A program made the position numbers and the translations under genes. Positions 8,837 through 16,974 of a DNA stretch of 64,000 nt are shown here, one piece after another. Origin of the DNA: JAEUWI01 sp942492815 (GTDB taxonomy: Bacteria; Hydrogenedentota; Hydrogenedentia; Hydrogenedentales; JAEUWI01). The notes beneath the pieces are model-generated. The model made no database searches and had not been told where the DNA came from. It saw nothing but the letters and a program-made list of their open reading frames with translations. The stretch spans positions 7,812,001 to 7,876,000 of the forward strand of contig OW818658.1 in the NCBI GenBank assembly GCA_942492815.1. The letters run 5' to 3'. Numbering within the stretch: position 1 is the first letter of the stretch; each line of letters starts with the position of its first letter.

Positions 8837-11320
8837 ATGTCGGAAACCCTCCTCCAACTCACCTCTATCGACAAATGTTTCGGCGGCGTCGTGGCTCTGC
8901 GCGAAGCGCGGCTGCATGTCCGCGCTGGCGAAGTATTGGGTCTGGTTGGCGAAAATGGCGCAGGTAAGAGTACCCTGATCAACATCGCCACGGGCCTTTT
9001 TCCTCCGGACAGCGGCGTAATGCTGCTTCAGGGCAAGGCCGTGAGCTTCTCCAACACCCGACAGGCCGCCGAGGCCGGGATCGTGGTGGTGCACCAGGAG
9101 GCCGACCTCTTTGCCCAGCTCAGCATCGCGGAAAATATGCTGCTGGGCCGGGGCCTCGTCCGCGGGCCGGGCGGGCTCATCAACTGGGGCAAGACCAATG
9201 CCGAGGCGAAGAAACTCGTTGCGGATATTGGCGAATCCTTCGATGTGGCGCAGGATGCGGGCACCCTCACCGTCGCCCGGCGCACCATGTCGGAGATTGC
9301 CGCCGCCGTGGCCACGAAGCCGAAGGTGCTTTTCCTCGACGAGCCCACGGCCTCCCTCACGGTGAAGGAAATCGAGAATCTTTTCTCCCAGATTCAGCGC
9401 CTGAAAGCGGCGGGCGTGGGCATCGTCTATGTAAGTCACCGCCTCGAAGAAATCCTCGAATTGTGTGATCGCGTAACCATCATGCGCGACGGCTCGACCG
9501 TCGAAACCAAGGTGGCTTCCGACCTGACCATGGATAGTATCGTGGCCGCCATGGTGGGACGGGAGAATACCCAGATTCACGCCAAACGGGGCGTGCCCAT
9601 TGGCGGCGTGCGCGTTGAAGTTCAGGGGATGACCGCGAAGGACAACAGTTTTCGCGATATATCCTTTCAGGTGCGCGCGGGCGAGATCGTCGGGCTTTAT
9701 GGCTTCGTGGGTGCCGGCCGCAGCGAGTTTGCCCAGGCCATGTTCGGCATCCGGAAGCCCGCATCGGGCACCGTGAGTATCGACGGCAAGCCCCTCAAGA
9801 TGAATTCGCCCCGGCAGGCTGTGGCCCAGGGCCTCGCCTATCTGCCCGAAGACCGATTGGTCCAGGCCGTCTTTCGCGGCCATGCGCTCCGCACCAATTC
9901 CAGCGTGACGCTGCTGCCCCGCCTGAGCCATGGCACTTTCGTCAGCAATCGCCGCGAGAAAGCCCTGGCCGCCCGTATCATCAAAGAGATGAGCGTCAAG
10001 ACCTCCTCCATGGAGCAGGCCATCGGCACGCTGAGCGGCGGCAACCAGCAGAAGGTTATTTTTGGCCGCTGGGCCGCCACGGACCCCAAGGTACTCATTC
10101 TCGACGAGCCCACGCGCGGTGTGGACGTGGGCGCGAAGGCGGAGATTCACAAGCTCATCTGCGATCTGGCGGAAAAGGGCACGGCTATCATCCTTATCAG
10201 TTCCGAGTTGCCGGAAGTGATGGCCATGAGCGATCGCGTGCTCACCCTCTCCGAGGGCCGCGTCACCGGCGACTTCAATCCGCGCACCGATGACGACAAG
10301 ACTATCGCGGCGGCGGCGGTGCCCCGGAGCGCCGAGAAGGTCGCCGTGGTGCAGTCGCCTTTCAAGCGGGGCCTCACCCGTGCGCTCCAGATGCGCGAAC
10401 TGGGTCTGATGGTCTTCATCGGCCTGCTTGCGGGCTACATGACCCTGACGACGCCCGGCAGTTTCGCGAATTCGGCGAACATGCTCGATATTCTGGAGAA
10501 CGCCGCGATCCCGGCCATGATGGCCCAGGGCGCGATGCTCATCATCTGCGCGGGCGGTATTGATATCTCCGTGGGCTCCATGATGGGGCTCGTGGGCGCT
10601 TTTGCCGCGCTGGCCGTGCAGGCGGGCGTTCCCGCGCCGGTTTGCCTCGCCATGGCCATGATCGCCGGTCTCGGCTTCAGCCTTGTCAATGGCGGACTTG
10701 CCCTTGTGGCGCGCATCCATCCCATCATCGTGACCCTGGCGGGCCTCTGGATCTATCGGGGCATCATGCCCATCGTAACCGGGGGCAGTGAAGTCATGAA
10801 TCTGCCCGCGGGATACCGCGCCCTGGCCGATGGCAACTGGCTCGGCATCCCGAAAATCTGCTACTACGTCATCGCGCTGACGCTGTCTACCCATGTTCTT
10901 TTGCGCTACACCTTGCTGGGTCGCCAGATTCTGGCCTTGGGTAATTCCGAAAGCGCGGCGCGGCTTGTCGGTCTTTCCAAAACGAAATTGACGCTCTTTG
11001 TGTTCGGTTTCTCGGGCCTGTTGGTCGGCCTGTGTTCCGTGCTGAACGCGGCCTACTATGGCAAGGTTCAGGCCAATACCGGCCAGGGCTTGGAGCTCCA
11101 GGCCATCGCGGCGGCGGTCATCGGCGGTACCAACATCCTCGGCGGGCGCGGCTCCGCACTGGGCACGCTCCTCGGCGCGCTGCTTGTTTCGCTCCTGTAC
11201 AACAGCCTGGTCCTCCTCGAAGCGAGCTCCTACTGGCAGAATATCTTCGTCGGCAGCCTCATCCTGGCCGCCGTGATCGTCGATGCCCTTGTGCAGCGTC
11301 TGCGGAAGGGGCCGGCATGA
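8837..11320 (+). CDS. Sugar ABC importer: fused double ATPase and permease (RbsA-RbsC type)
   Basis: 827 residues. Residues 1-245 form ATPase domain 1 with Walker A GENGAGKST (38-46) and Walker B VLFLDEPTASL; its signature region (VARRTMSEIAAA) is degenerate. Residues ~250-500 form domain 2 with the degenerate P-loop GFVGAGRSE, signature LSGGNQQK and Walker B VLILDEPTRGVD. This is the RbsA/MglA/XylG tandem. From ~510 a full RbsC-like permease follows (ICAGGIDISVGSMMGLVGAF, IHPIIVTLAGLWIYRGI). ATPase and permease are usually separate genes in CUT2 systems, so the fusion is notable. It overlaps the next permease gene by 4 nt (ATGA). Confidence 0.92.
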   Translation: MSETLLQLTSIDKCFGGVVALREARLHVRAGEVLGLVGENGAGKSTLINIATGLFPPDSGVMLLQGKAVSFSNTRQAAEAGIVVVHQEADLFAQLSIAENMLLGRGLVRGPGGLINWGKTNAEAKKLVADIGESFDVAQDAGTLTVARRTMSEIAAAVATKPKVLFLDEPTASLTVKEIENLFSQIQRLKAAGVGIVYVSHRLEEILELCDRVTIMRDGSTVETKVASDLTMDSIVAAMVGRENTQIHAKRGVPIGGVRVEVQGMTAKDNSFRDISFQVRAGEIVGLYGFVGAGRSEFAQAMFGIRKPASGTVSIDGKPLKMNSPRQAVAQGLAYLPEDRLVQAVFRGHALRTNSSVTLLPRLSHGTFVSNRREKALAARIIKEMSVKTSSMEQAIGTLSGGNQQKVIFGRWAATDPKVLILDEPTRGVDVGAKAEIHKLICDLAEKGTAIILISSELPEVMAMSDRVLTLSEGRVTGDFNPRTDDDKTIAAAAVPRSAEKVAVVQSPFKRGLTRALQMRELGLMVFIGLLAGYMTLTTPGSFANSANMLDILENAAIPAMMAQGAMLIICAGGIDISVGSMMGLVGAFAALAVQAGVPAPVCLAMAMIAGLGFSLVNGGLALVARIHPIIVTLAGLWIYRGIMPIVTGGSEVMNLPAGYRALADGNWLGIPKICYYVIALTLSTHVLLRYTLLGRQILALGNSESAARLVGLSKTKLTLFVFGFSGLLVGLCSVLNAAYYGKVQANTGQGLELQAIAAAVIGGTNILGGRGSALGTLLGALLVSLLYNSLVLLEASSYWQNIFVGSLILAAVIVDALVQRLRKGPA

Positions 11321-12294
11321 TACGCTCCATCCTGCGCGCACGCGAAACGGTCCTCGTCGGGGTGCTCTGTGTCATGGTGGCCGGATTCGGCCTGACGACG
11401 GAATACTTTCTCAGCCTCGACGCGCTCTTCAGCTACAGTCGCTACTGGGTTGCGCCCGGCCTGCTCGCCATCCCCATGACCTTCATCATCGCCACGGCGG
11501 GCATCGATCTCTCCGTCGGTTCCATCGTGGGCATGTGCGGTATTGTGCTGGGCATTCTCTATCGCGACTACCAGTGGCCCATCGCCGCCGCCTGCGCCGC
11601 CGCAGTCCTCTCGGGCACGGCGGCGGGCGCCTTCAACGGCGGCATCAGCAGCGCCCTGCGTATTCCGCCGCTGGTGGTGACGCTCGCCACGATGACCCTC
11701 TTCCGCGGCATCGCCTTCGGCCTGAGCCAGGCCGACGCCATCAGCAATTTTCCCGCGGGCTTCAACTACCTCGGCAGCGGCACGCTCTTTTCGTTTTACC
11801 TTTTTGGCGAGGAAACCTTCGTGCCCTTTGCCCTGATTGTCCTGCTCGCAGCGGTGCTGATAGGCGTCTTCCTATTACGCCGCACCTGGATGGGCCGCTT
11901 CACGCTCGCCATCGGCGAGAATCCCGCTGCCGCGGGCTTTGCGGCCATTCCCGTGTCATGGGTACTCTTCGGCATTTATACGGCCTGCGGCTTCATGGCC
12001 GGCGTGGCGTCCCTGTTTTACACGGCGGTCTATGCGACCGCGCGGGCCGACGGCGGCACGGGCCTTGAGCTGGAGGCCATCGCGGCCGTGGTGATCGGCG
12101 GCACGCGCATAAGCGGCGGTCAGGCCTCGGTAACGGGCACCTTGCTTGGCCTCCTCATCATCGGTATTCTTAGATACGGTTTGGAATTGAGCGGTGTTAA
12201 ATCGCAATACGTGGTCATCATCGTTGGACTGCTGCTCATCGTGACGGCGGTCTTCAACGAGTGGATGGCGCGGCGAGCTGGAGAGAGCAAATGA
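11317..12294 (+). CDS. Sugar ABC importer permease (RbsC/RhaQ type)
   Basis: 325 residues from the ATG at 11317, which overlaps the previous stop. The BPD_transp_2 family pattern is clear: FIIATAGIDLSVGSIVGMCG, then RIPPLVVTLATMTLFRGIAFG and a late ELEAIAAVVIGGTRISGG. About nine hydrophobic segments. It presumably pairs with the permease half of the fused protein to make a heterodimeric channel in the inner membrane, as in the RhaP/RhaQ or LsrC/LsrD pairs. Its own stop overlaps the next ATG (ATGA), so the three genes form a tight operon. Confidence 0.9.
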   Translation: MIRSILRARETVLVGVLCVMVAGFGLTTEYFLSLDALFSYSRYWVAPGLLAIPMTFIIATAGIDLSVGSIVGMCGIVLGILYRDYQWPIAAACAAAVLSGTAAGAFNGGISSALRIPPLVVTLATMTLFRGIAFGLSQADAISNFPAGFNYLGSGTLFSFYLFGEETFVPFALIVLLAAVLIGVFLLRRTWMGRFTLAIGENPAAAGFAAIPVSWVLFGIYTACGFMAGVASLFYTAVYATARADGGTGLELEAIAAVVIGGTRISGGQASVTGTLLGLLIIGILRYGLELSGVKSQYVVIIVGLLLIVTAVFNEWMARRAGESK

Positions 12295-13343
12295 CCCGAC
12301 ACATTTTTCTGCTTTGTGCCACGAGCCTCGTGGCCCTGTTTACCCTGGCTGGGTGCGGCAAGCCCGCTGAACCCGCGGCCCCCGCGGAAGGTGCGGCACC
12401 GATTGAAGGGGCCGCTCCCGAAGCGGGCAAGACCCTCAAGATCGGCGTGATGCCCAAGCTGATCGGTATCGGCTACTTCAACGCCGCCGAGATCGGCGTG
12501 AAGGAAGCCGCCGCCGAACTGGGCGTCGAAGTGGACTACGACGGGCCCGGCGAAGCCGACGTCTCCAAGCAGGTGCAGATGATAGAAAGCTGGATCACGC
12601 GGAAGTACGACGCCATCGCCGTCGCCCCCAACGATCCCGATGCCATCAGCGACGTGCTCAAGCGCGCCCGTGCAAAAGGCATCAAGGTCATCACCTGGGA
12701 TACGGACGCCCAACCCGATGCCCGCGATTTCTTCGTGAACCAGACCAGCTCTGAAGCCATCGCCCATGCCTTCATGGACATCATGGCCGAAGGCGTCGGC
12801 CCGGAAGCGAAGTTCATCAACATTACCGGAACCCTCACTGCGGCGAACCAGAACACCTGGATGAAGCTGATGGAAGAGTACCGCCAGCAGAAGTATCCCG
12901 GCATGGTGAACCTCTCCGAGACGCCCAAAGCGCCCGGTGAAGATCAGGCCATGGCCACCCAGATGGCGGCCGACAGCCTCAAGGCCTATCCCGATCTCCA
13001 GGCCATCGTCGCATTGACTTCTGTCGCACTGCCCGGTGCCGCCGAAGCCCTGCGCAAGGAAGGCGCCGCCGAGCGGATCTTCCTGACGGGCCTGTCCACG
13101 CCGAACGACATGAAGGCGTATGTTCACGACGGTACGGTGAAGAAATTCGTGCTGTGGAACGTGCCGGATCTCGGTTACCTCACCGTCCACGCCGCCGTGG
13201 CCGCGATCAAGGGCGAACTCACGGCGGACTCCGCCACCTTCAACACGGGACGCATCACCACGTCCCAGAAGAAGGGCACCGAGATCGTCATGGGCGACCC
13301 GCTCGTGTTTACGAAAGAGAATATCGACAACTTCGATTACTGA
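12291..13343 (+). CDS. Sugar-binding lipoprotein of the ABC importer (RhaS/LsrB-like)
   Basis: 350 residues from the ATG overlapping the permease stop. The N-terminus has a lipobox, LFTLAGC, so the protein is probably anchored by a lipidated Cys in the periplasm, followed by a Pro/Ala/Glu-rich linker and a Peripla_BP_4 fold. Stretches such as KLIGIGYFNAAEIG, YDGPGEADVSKQVQMI, VAPNDPDAI, GTLTAANQN and FVLWNVPDLGYLTV match my memory of rhamnose-binding RhaS and AI-2-binding LsrB proteins better than ribose-binding RbsB. The likely ligand is rhamnose or a related deoxy-sugar; this is inference. A RhaS-like class fits the neighbouring two-permease arrangement. Confidence 0.88.
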   Translation: MTRHIFLLCATSLVALFTLAGCGKPAEPAAPAEGAAPIEGAAPEAGKTLKIGVMPKLIGIGYFNAAEIGVKEAAAELGVEVDYDGPGEADVSKQVQMIESWITRKYDAIAVAPNDPDAISDVLKRARAKGIKVITWDTDAQPDARDFFVNQTSSEAIAHAFMDIMAEGVGPEAKFINITGTLTAANQNTWMKLMEEYRQQKYPGMVNLSETPKAPGEDQAMATQMAADSLKAYPDLQAIVALTSVALPGAAEALRKEGAAERIFLTGLSTPNDMKAYVHDGTVKKFVLWNVPDLGYLTVHAAVAAIKGELTADSATFNTGRITTSQKKGTEIVMGDPLVFTKENIDNFDY

Positions 13344-13353
13344 GAAGGCGCGC

Positions 13354-13682
13354 GTAGGGACAGCGGCGCACCGTGACCGGGTCGCAGAATCGAAGATCCG
13401 GCGTGCCGCAAGGTCGCTGTGCAGAGCGAGGTTTGCGTCGGGCTGCGCGGCTGTCCTGTCGTCTGACGTCGTGACTCGGTGCGCCAGCCGAGATCGCTTA
13501 GAGCGTCAGGGACGAGCCAGACGTTGCTTCTGTGCGTCGAACTGTTGTTGTTCGTTTTCGGGCTACCCCCCCTCGCGACAGGACAGCCTCGCCAGTTGTG
13601 AGCTGTCTCGTTCCGGTCTGGGTGGCATGGTGGACCTGTGGCATATTCGGTTCGACTTGATCGCGGGGCGACGCTGTCCCTG
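13354..13682. repeat. Element R1: 329-bp nested palindromic repeat
   Basis: Left end GTAGGGACAGCGGCGCA; right end GGGGCGACGCTGTCCCTG, i.e. an outer inverted pair. An inner inverted pair is CGCGGCTGTCCTGTCGT (13446-13462) and CGCGACAGGACAGCCTCG (13574-13591). Thus two ~108-bp inverted-repeat units are separated by ~110 bp. It begins 11 nt after the stop of the binding-protein gene and carries no gene. It accounts for the 379-bp gap between the ABC operon and the transposase. Confidence 0.85.
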
Positions 13683-13687
13683 CGTGC

Positions 13688-13716
13688 TTGACACTCCGTA
13701 GTTTTCGCGCTATGTT
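13688..13716 (+). promoter_or_regulatory. Consensus sigma-70 promoter of the RAYT gene
   Basis: TTGACA (13688-13693), 17-nt spacer, TATGTT (13711-13716), then only 6 nt to the ATG at 13723, so the transcript should be leaderless. The promoter lies just outside the right end of R1. Confidence 0.7.
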
Positions 13717-13722
13717 GCTTCC

Positions 13723-14367
13723 ATGCCAAGGTCAGCGCGAGTCGTAATTCCCGGGGCGGCGCATCATGTAACGCAGCGGGGCAACAACCAGCAGGTGGTC
13801 TTCCGCGATGATGAAGATCGCCTGAAGTACCTTGACCTCTTGCGGCACTACGGTGATCGCTATCATCTTCGGGTCGTCGCTTACTGCCTCATGACGAATC
13901 ATGTTCATCTGGTGGTCGTGCCAGGATTCGAGACTTCCCTGGCCGATGCCATCGGTCGAACCCACCAGATGTATTCGGATTACTTCAATGAAAGATGGGC
14001 GCGCAGCGGCCATCTCTGGCAGAGTCGTTACTATTCATGCCCCATGGATATGGAGCACACGATCAACGCGCTCGCCTATGTCGAGTTGAATCCCGTTCGC
14101 GCGAGAATGGTTGAAGAAGCGTGGGACTACCCGTGGTCCAGCGCAGCCGCGCATGTTGGAAAGCGCGGAGATCGTTTGCTGAATCTATCGCGCTGGTTTC
14201 GAGAATTCTCCAAGGATGAGTGGATAGAGAATCTCGGTGGCTTCAAAGACAAACGGGAAGCGGCAGAGGAAATCCGGCGGTATACCCATAAGGGGCGCCC
14301 TCTTGGTCGAGACAAGTCCTTTCTCGATCAGATCGCGCGCTGGCGTAGGGACAGCGGCGCACGGTGA
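13723..14367 (+). CDS. REP-associated tyrosine transposase (RAYT, Y1/IS200-like)
   Basis: 214 residues. Y1-transposase features: an early PGAAHHVTQRGNN, the HUH-type motif MTNHVHLVV (His60-Val-His62), and SGHLWQSRYYSC, where one of the Tyr residues 103/104 is expected to be catalytic. RAYTs are single-copy, domesticated relatives of IS200/IS605 enzymes that nick and join REP palindromes. The C-terminal ARWRRDSGAR is encoded inside the left end of repeat R2, so gene and repeat overlap by ~20 nt. GC content and codon use look slightly less extreme than the neighbours. No Shine-Dalgarno. Confidence 0.92.
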   Translation: MPRSARVVIPGAAHHVTQRGNNQQVVFRDDEDRLKYLDLLRHYGDRYHLRVVAYCLMTNHVHLVVVPGFETSLADAIGRTHQMYSDYFNERWARSGHLWQSRYYSCPMDMEHTINALAYVELNPVRARMVEEAWDYPWSSAAAHVGKRGDRLLNLSRWFREFSKDEWIENLGGFKDKREAAEEIRRYTHKGRPLGRDKSFLDQIARWRRDSGAR

Positions 14368-14670
14368 TTGGGCGGAGGCATCGAAAGCTTGCCGAGCAGT
14401 GAGGTTGTTGTGACGAGCGCGGATTTCGTTCGGCTGCGCGGCTGTCCTGTAGTCTGGTGTCGTGACTCGGCGCACCACGAGCGATCGCACAACGCGGCAC
14501 GGACGGGTCTGAAGTAGCATTCGCGCGTTGGGCTGCTGTAGATAGATCGGACTTGCCTCGCTCGCGACAGGACAGCCTCGCCGGATGAAGATTCTATTGC
14601 TCGGTTTGGGCGGGGTGATTGACCGGTAGCGCCCTTCGCGATTCACGGACATGGGGCGACGCTGTCCCTG
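14345..14670. repeat. Element R2: 326-bp nested palindromic repeat
   Basis: Same plan as R1. Left end GTAGGGACAGCGGCGCA at 14345; inner pair GCGCGGCTGTCCTGTAGT (14435-14453) and CGCGACAGGACAGCCTCG (14563-14580); right end GGGGCGACGCTGTCCCTG at 14670. The first ~20 bp encode the last residues of the transposase. It fills most of the 359-bp gap before the next gene. Confidence 0.85.
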
Positions 14671-14691
14671 AGACTCGACGCTGCCCCTGGG

Positions 14692-14720
14692 TTGCACCAT
14701 ACTCCTCTTTGCTTTAGTCT
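14692..14720 (+). promoter_or_regulatory. Promoter of the O-antigen ligase-like gene
   Basis: TTGCAC, 17-nt spacer, TAGTCT, then 6 nt to the ATG at 14727. The spacing again predicts a leaderless message. The -10 is imperfect. Confidence 0.45.
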
Positions 14721-14726
14721 AGAGGC

Positions 14727-16238
14727 ATGTCCGATTTGAACGCCAAAGCCCACTCCCTCGCGCCACCTCTTGCGATGCTCTGTCCGGTTGTTGTCCTTTG
14801 CGCACTGGCCGCCGTGGCTGGCGTGCTCGCTCAGCAGGCCTTTGCGCCACTGACCGCTACCGGGTTTATTGCCACCCTCGCGGGTATCGCATGCTGCACG
14901 CTGCTGGTCCTTGGCCCCTCGCGCATCATCCTGACCCTGGTGTTTCTATTGGCCCTGTTGGACCACCAGTTTCGTTCGCCCTTCATCGTTCCCTTTGCGG
15001 GTGTGGAGTGGCATCCGCGCGAGCTGCTGCTGATTCTGCTCTTTGTCCACTTCGTCGTGAAACTCGCGCAGCCGCGGATCTGGATCCGCTGGACGCCCCT
15101 GCACGTCGCCATGCTTCTGTACACGACCGTCTTTGCGTATGCCGCCTGGCGCGGGCTCTGGCTGGGCAACGATCCGCACGCGATCCTTGCGGAGTGTCGC
15201 GCCCCGCTGTTCCTGGCGGCGTTCTGGGTCTTCGCGGGCACCGTGAAGACGTCGCGCGACCTCAATTACTACGGCTATCTCGCGCTCTGCGTTGTCGCGG
15301 TGCTGGCCACGGCCACGATTGGCGCCTTTGCATACTTTTCCGTGACCGGTCCGATCGCCAACACGCAGAACGCTCTCGGTGAGTTCGTTCCCCGGATGGT
15401 CGCGGGAATTCCCCTTCAGTCCATTCGTCCCAGCGGTCATGCCTGGTTTGAGGCGGCCTTGGTGGTGTCGTTGGGTATGCTGTTGTGCCCGCGCGAACCG
15501 TGGTACCGGAAAGCCGTCTATGCGGGCCTGGCGATCCTGTTCGCCGCGGCGGTGGGTGCGGGCATGATGCGCACGGCCATGGTGTCCGTCTCCGTATCCC
15601 TGGGCGTGATGCTGTGGTTAAATCTGCCGCGCGTGGGTAAAGGGCTATCGCTTTCGCTGATGCTCTTTGTTGGCGGTGTCGCGGGATTCATGGCCATGCT
15701 CAATTCCGACAGCGTATACGGCATGCCGAGTTTTCAGGATCGTTCCCTGAATGCGCGTGCTGTTGAGACTGCCGGGGCAATAGAAGCTATCCGCCAGCAG
15801 CCCCTCTTCGGGTCTGGCTTCGGTTCGTCTTTCGAGGCCCTGGGGCTCGCACAAAAGGACAGCGCCTCCAGCGCGATTACCGTGGACTATCGCAGCCTGC
15901 ATAACGTGTGGTTGTATATCGTATGGAAGGCCGGGCTGGTCGGACTGGCGATGGCGGTGCTCGCACTGGCGGGGATGCTGATCTATAGCCAGTGGGTTAT
16001 CGCGCGCTTGCCTTCGATGAGTCAGCGCTGTCTTGGGCGGGCCCTGCAGGCGGTGCTTGTGGGGCAGTTGGTGGCGTCGGCGGCCATGCCGCGATTGACT
16101 TACGCGAATGGGGCGCTTTTCCTGGGGGTATGGGTAATGGCTATGGTGCTGCTGGAGTGGGGCGCGAATCAGACGGATCGGACGGATCAGACTGATCTGA
16201 GATTGACTGGATCAATCCGATCCGTCGGATCGGTCTGA
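14727..16238 (+). CDS. O-antigen ligase/polymerase-like membrane protein
   Basis: 503 residues with about eleven hydrophobic segments. A large exported loop (FQDRSLNARAVETAGAIEAIRQQPLFGSGFGSSFE...) followed by SLHNVWLYIVWKAGLVGL is the Wzy_C/O-antigen ligase pattern: a conserved Arg, a G-x-G-x-G segment and an HN-x-W motif just before a membrane helix. Such enzymes join or polymerise lipid-linked glycans at the periplasmic face. The last ~23 residues (NQTDRTDQTD...) are encoded by a 9-bp tandem repeat and are probably a by-product of repeat growth into the 3' end. Confidence 0.75.
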   Translation: MSDLNAKAHSLAPPLAMLCPVVVLCALAAVAGVLAQQAFAPLTATGFIATLAGIACCTLLVLGPSRIILTLVFLLALLDHQFRSPFIVPFAGVEWHPRELLLILLFVHFVVKLAQPRIWIRWTPLHVAMLLYTTVFAYAAWRGLWLGNDPHAILAECRAPLFLAAFWVFAGTVKTSRDLNYYGYLALCVVAVLATATIGAFAYFSVTGPIANTQNALGEFVPRMVAGIPLQSIRPSGHAWFEAALVVSLGMLLCPREPWYRKAVYAGLAILFAAAVGAGMMRTAMVSVSVSLGVMLWLNLPRVGKGLSLSLMLFVGGVAGFMAMLNSDSVYGMPSFQDRSLNARAVETAGAIEAIRQQPLFGSGFGSSFEALGLAQKDSASSAITVDYRSLHNVWLYIVWKAGLVGLAMAVLALAGMLIYSQWVIARLPSMSQRCLGRALQAVLVGQLVASAAMPRLTYANGALFLGVWVMAMVLLEWGANQTDRTDQTDLRLTGSIRSVGSV

Positions 16239-16250
16239 TCTGTCCGATCA
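16170..16250. repeat. 9-bp tandem repeats in inverted orientation (GATCNGACN type)
   Basis: Left half runs CAGACGGAT, CGGACGGAT, CAGACTGAT; right half runs GATCCGTCG, GATCGGTCT, GATCTGTCC. The halves are near reverse complements. The left half lies inside the 3' end of the ligase-like gene and the stop codon is in the right half. The right half ends 10 nt from the purN stop, so the hairpin lies between convergent genes and may end both transcripts. Confidence 0.8.
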
Positions 16251-16259
16251 ACGATCCTA

Positions 16260-16874
16260 TCAGCGGATCCGCACCTTGCGCCCCTCGACGGTCACCCGTT
16301 CCTCGGCGATCATCTGGATCGCCTTGGGGTAGAGCTTGCGCTCCAGGGCCTGCACGCGCTCGGCCAAAGTCTCCGCCGTGTCCTGGTCGTTTACCGGGAT
16401 CGACTGCTGCATGATGATCGGGCCGTGGTCGTAGGAATCATCCACGAAGTGGACCGTGGCGCCCGTGACCTTCGCGCCATAGGCGATCACCGCCTCGTGG
16501 ACGTGCTGGCCGAACATGCCCTGACCGGAGAAGGCGGGAATCAATGCCGGGTGTACGTTGATGATGCGGTTGGCGAAGTCTTCGGGGACCTTCAGCAACG
16601 ACATGTACCCCGCCAGCACCACCAGACCCGCTCCGTGACTTCGGACGGTCTCCCAGATTGCGTCATTGCGCTGCTCAAAGGTCGGATAATCTTTCGATGT
16701 AACGGCGCAGGCGGGAATGCCATGCTTGGCCGCCCGCACGAGTCCGAAGGCGGAAGCCCGCGAGGCAATCACGCAGGAAACCGTAGCGTCCAGCGTTTCC
16801 GCTTCGCAATGATCGATGATGTTCTGGAGGGTGGTGCCGCTCCCGGAGAGCAGCACGGCCAATCGCAATTTCAT
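16260..16874 (-). CDS. purN: Phosphoribosylglycinamide formyltransferase
   Basis: 204 residues, the normal length. GAR transformylase moves a formyl group from 10-formyl-THF to GAR in purine synthesis. The phosphate-binding loop LLSGSGTTLQNII (8-20) and the catalytic set INVHPALIPAF (Asn106, His108) plus DDSYDHGPI (Asp146) are present. The gene is the last of the leftward run from lpxA, 100 nt after rho. Its upstream region is unusual: TGAAGGA-type heptads repeat right up to the ATG and could each act as a Shine-Dalgarno. Confidence 0.95.
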   Translation of the reverse strand: MKLRLAVLLSGSGTTLQNIIDHCEAETLDATVSCVIASRASAFGLVRAAKHGIPACAVTSKDYPTFEQRNDAIWETVRSHGAGLVVLAGYMSLLKVPEDFANRIINVHPALIPAFSGQGMFGQHVHEAVIAYGAKVTGATVHFVDDSYDHGPIIMQQSIPVNDQDTAETLAERVQALERKLYPKAIQMIAEERVTVEGRKVRIR

Positions 16875-16974
16875 ACTTCAGCCTTCACACTTCATCCTTC
16901 AAACAATCGCCGCCCGGCAAGCGGGCGGCGACTGCTCTTCATTGTCAATTGTCAATTGTTCATTGTCAATTGAA
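16875..16974 (-). promoter_or_regulatory. purN leader made of heptad arrays and a hairpin
   Basis: Read toward purN, the rho-purN gap holds (i) heptads containing TTGACA (TTGACAA, 16939-16974), a consensus -35 hexamer; (ii) a perfect 9-bp GC hairpin (16908-16930); (iii) heptads TGAAGGA, TGAAGTG, TGAAGGC, TGAAGTA (16875-16904) running into the ATG. The role as promoter and ribosome-binding array is inference. Confidence 0.5.

Larger units (their letters stand above)
13354..14670 (+). mobile_element. RAYT gene bracketed by repeats R1 and R2
   Basis: A 1.3-kb unit: element R1 (13354-13682), the RAYT transposase with its own promoter, and element R2 (14345-14670). R1 and R2 lie in the same order of motifs and have matching ends (GTAGGGACAGCGGCGCA at the left, GGGGCGACGCTGTCCCTG at the right). 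This resembles the RAYT-plus-REP units of proteobacteria except that each repeat is ten times longer than a REP. No target-site duplication could be identified by eye. Confidence 0.7.

Noticed and set aside
8789..11341. 850-residue open frame antisense to the ABC importer
   Set aside because: Composition (His/Gly/Arg/Asp-rich, no motif) is typical of antisense frames in GC-rich genes; the plus strand has strong ABC motifs.
13471..13701. 76-residue open frame within R1
   Set aside because: Not preserved in R2, R3 or R4 and without a ribosome-binding site; R elements appear non-coding.
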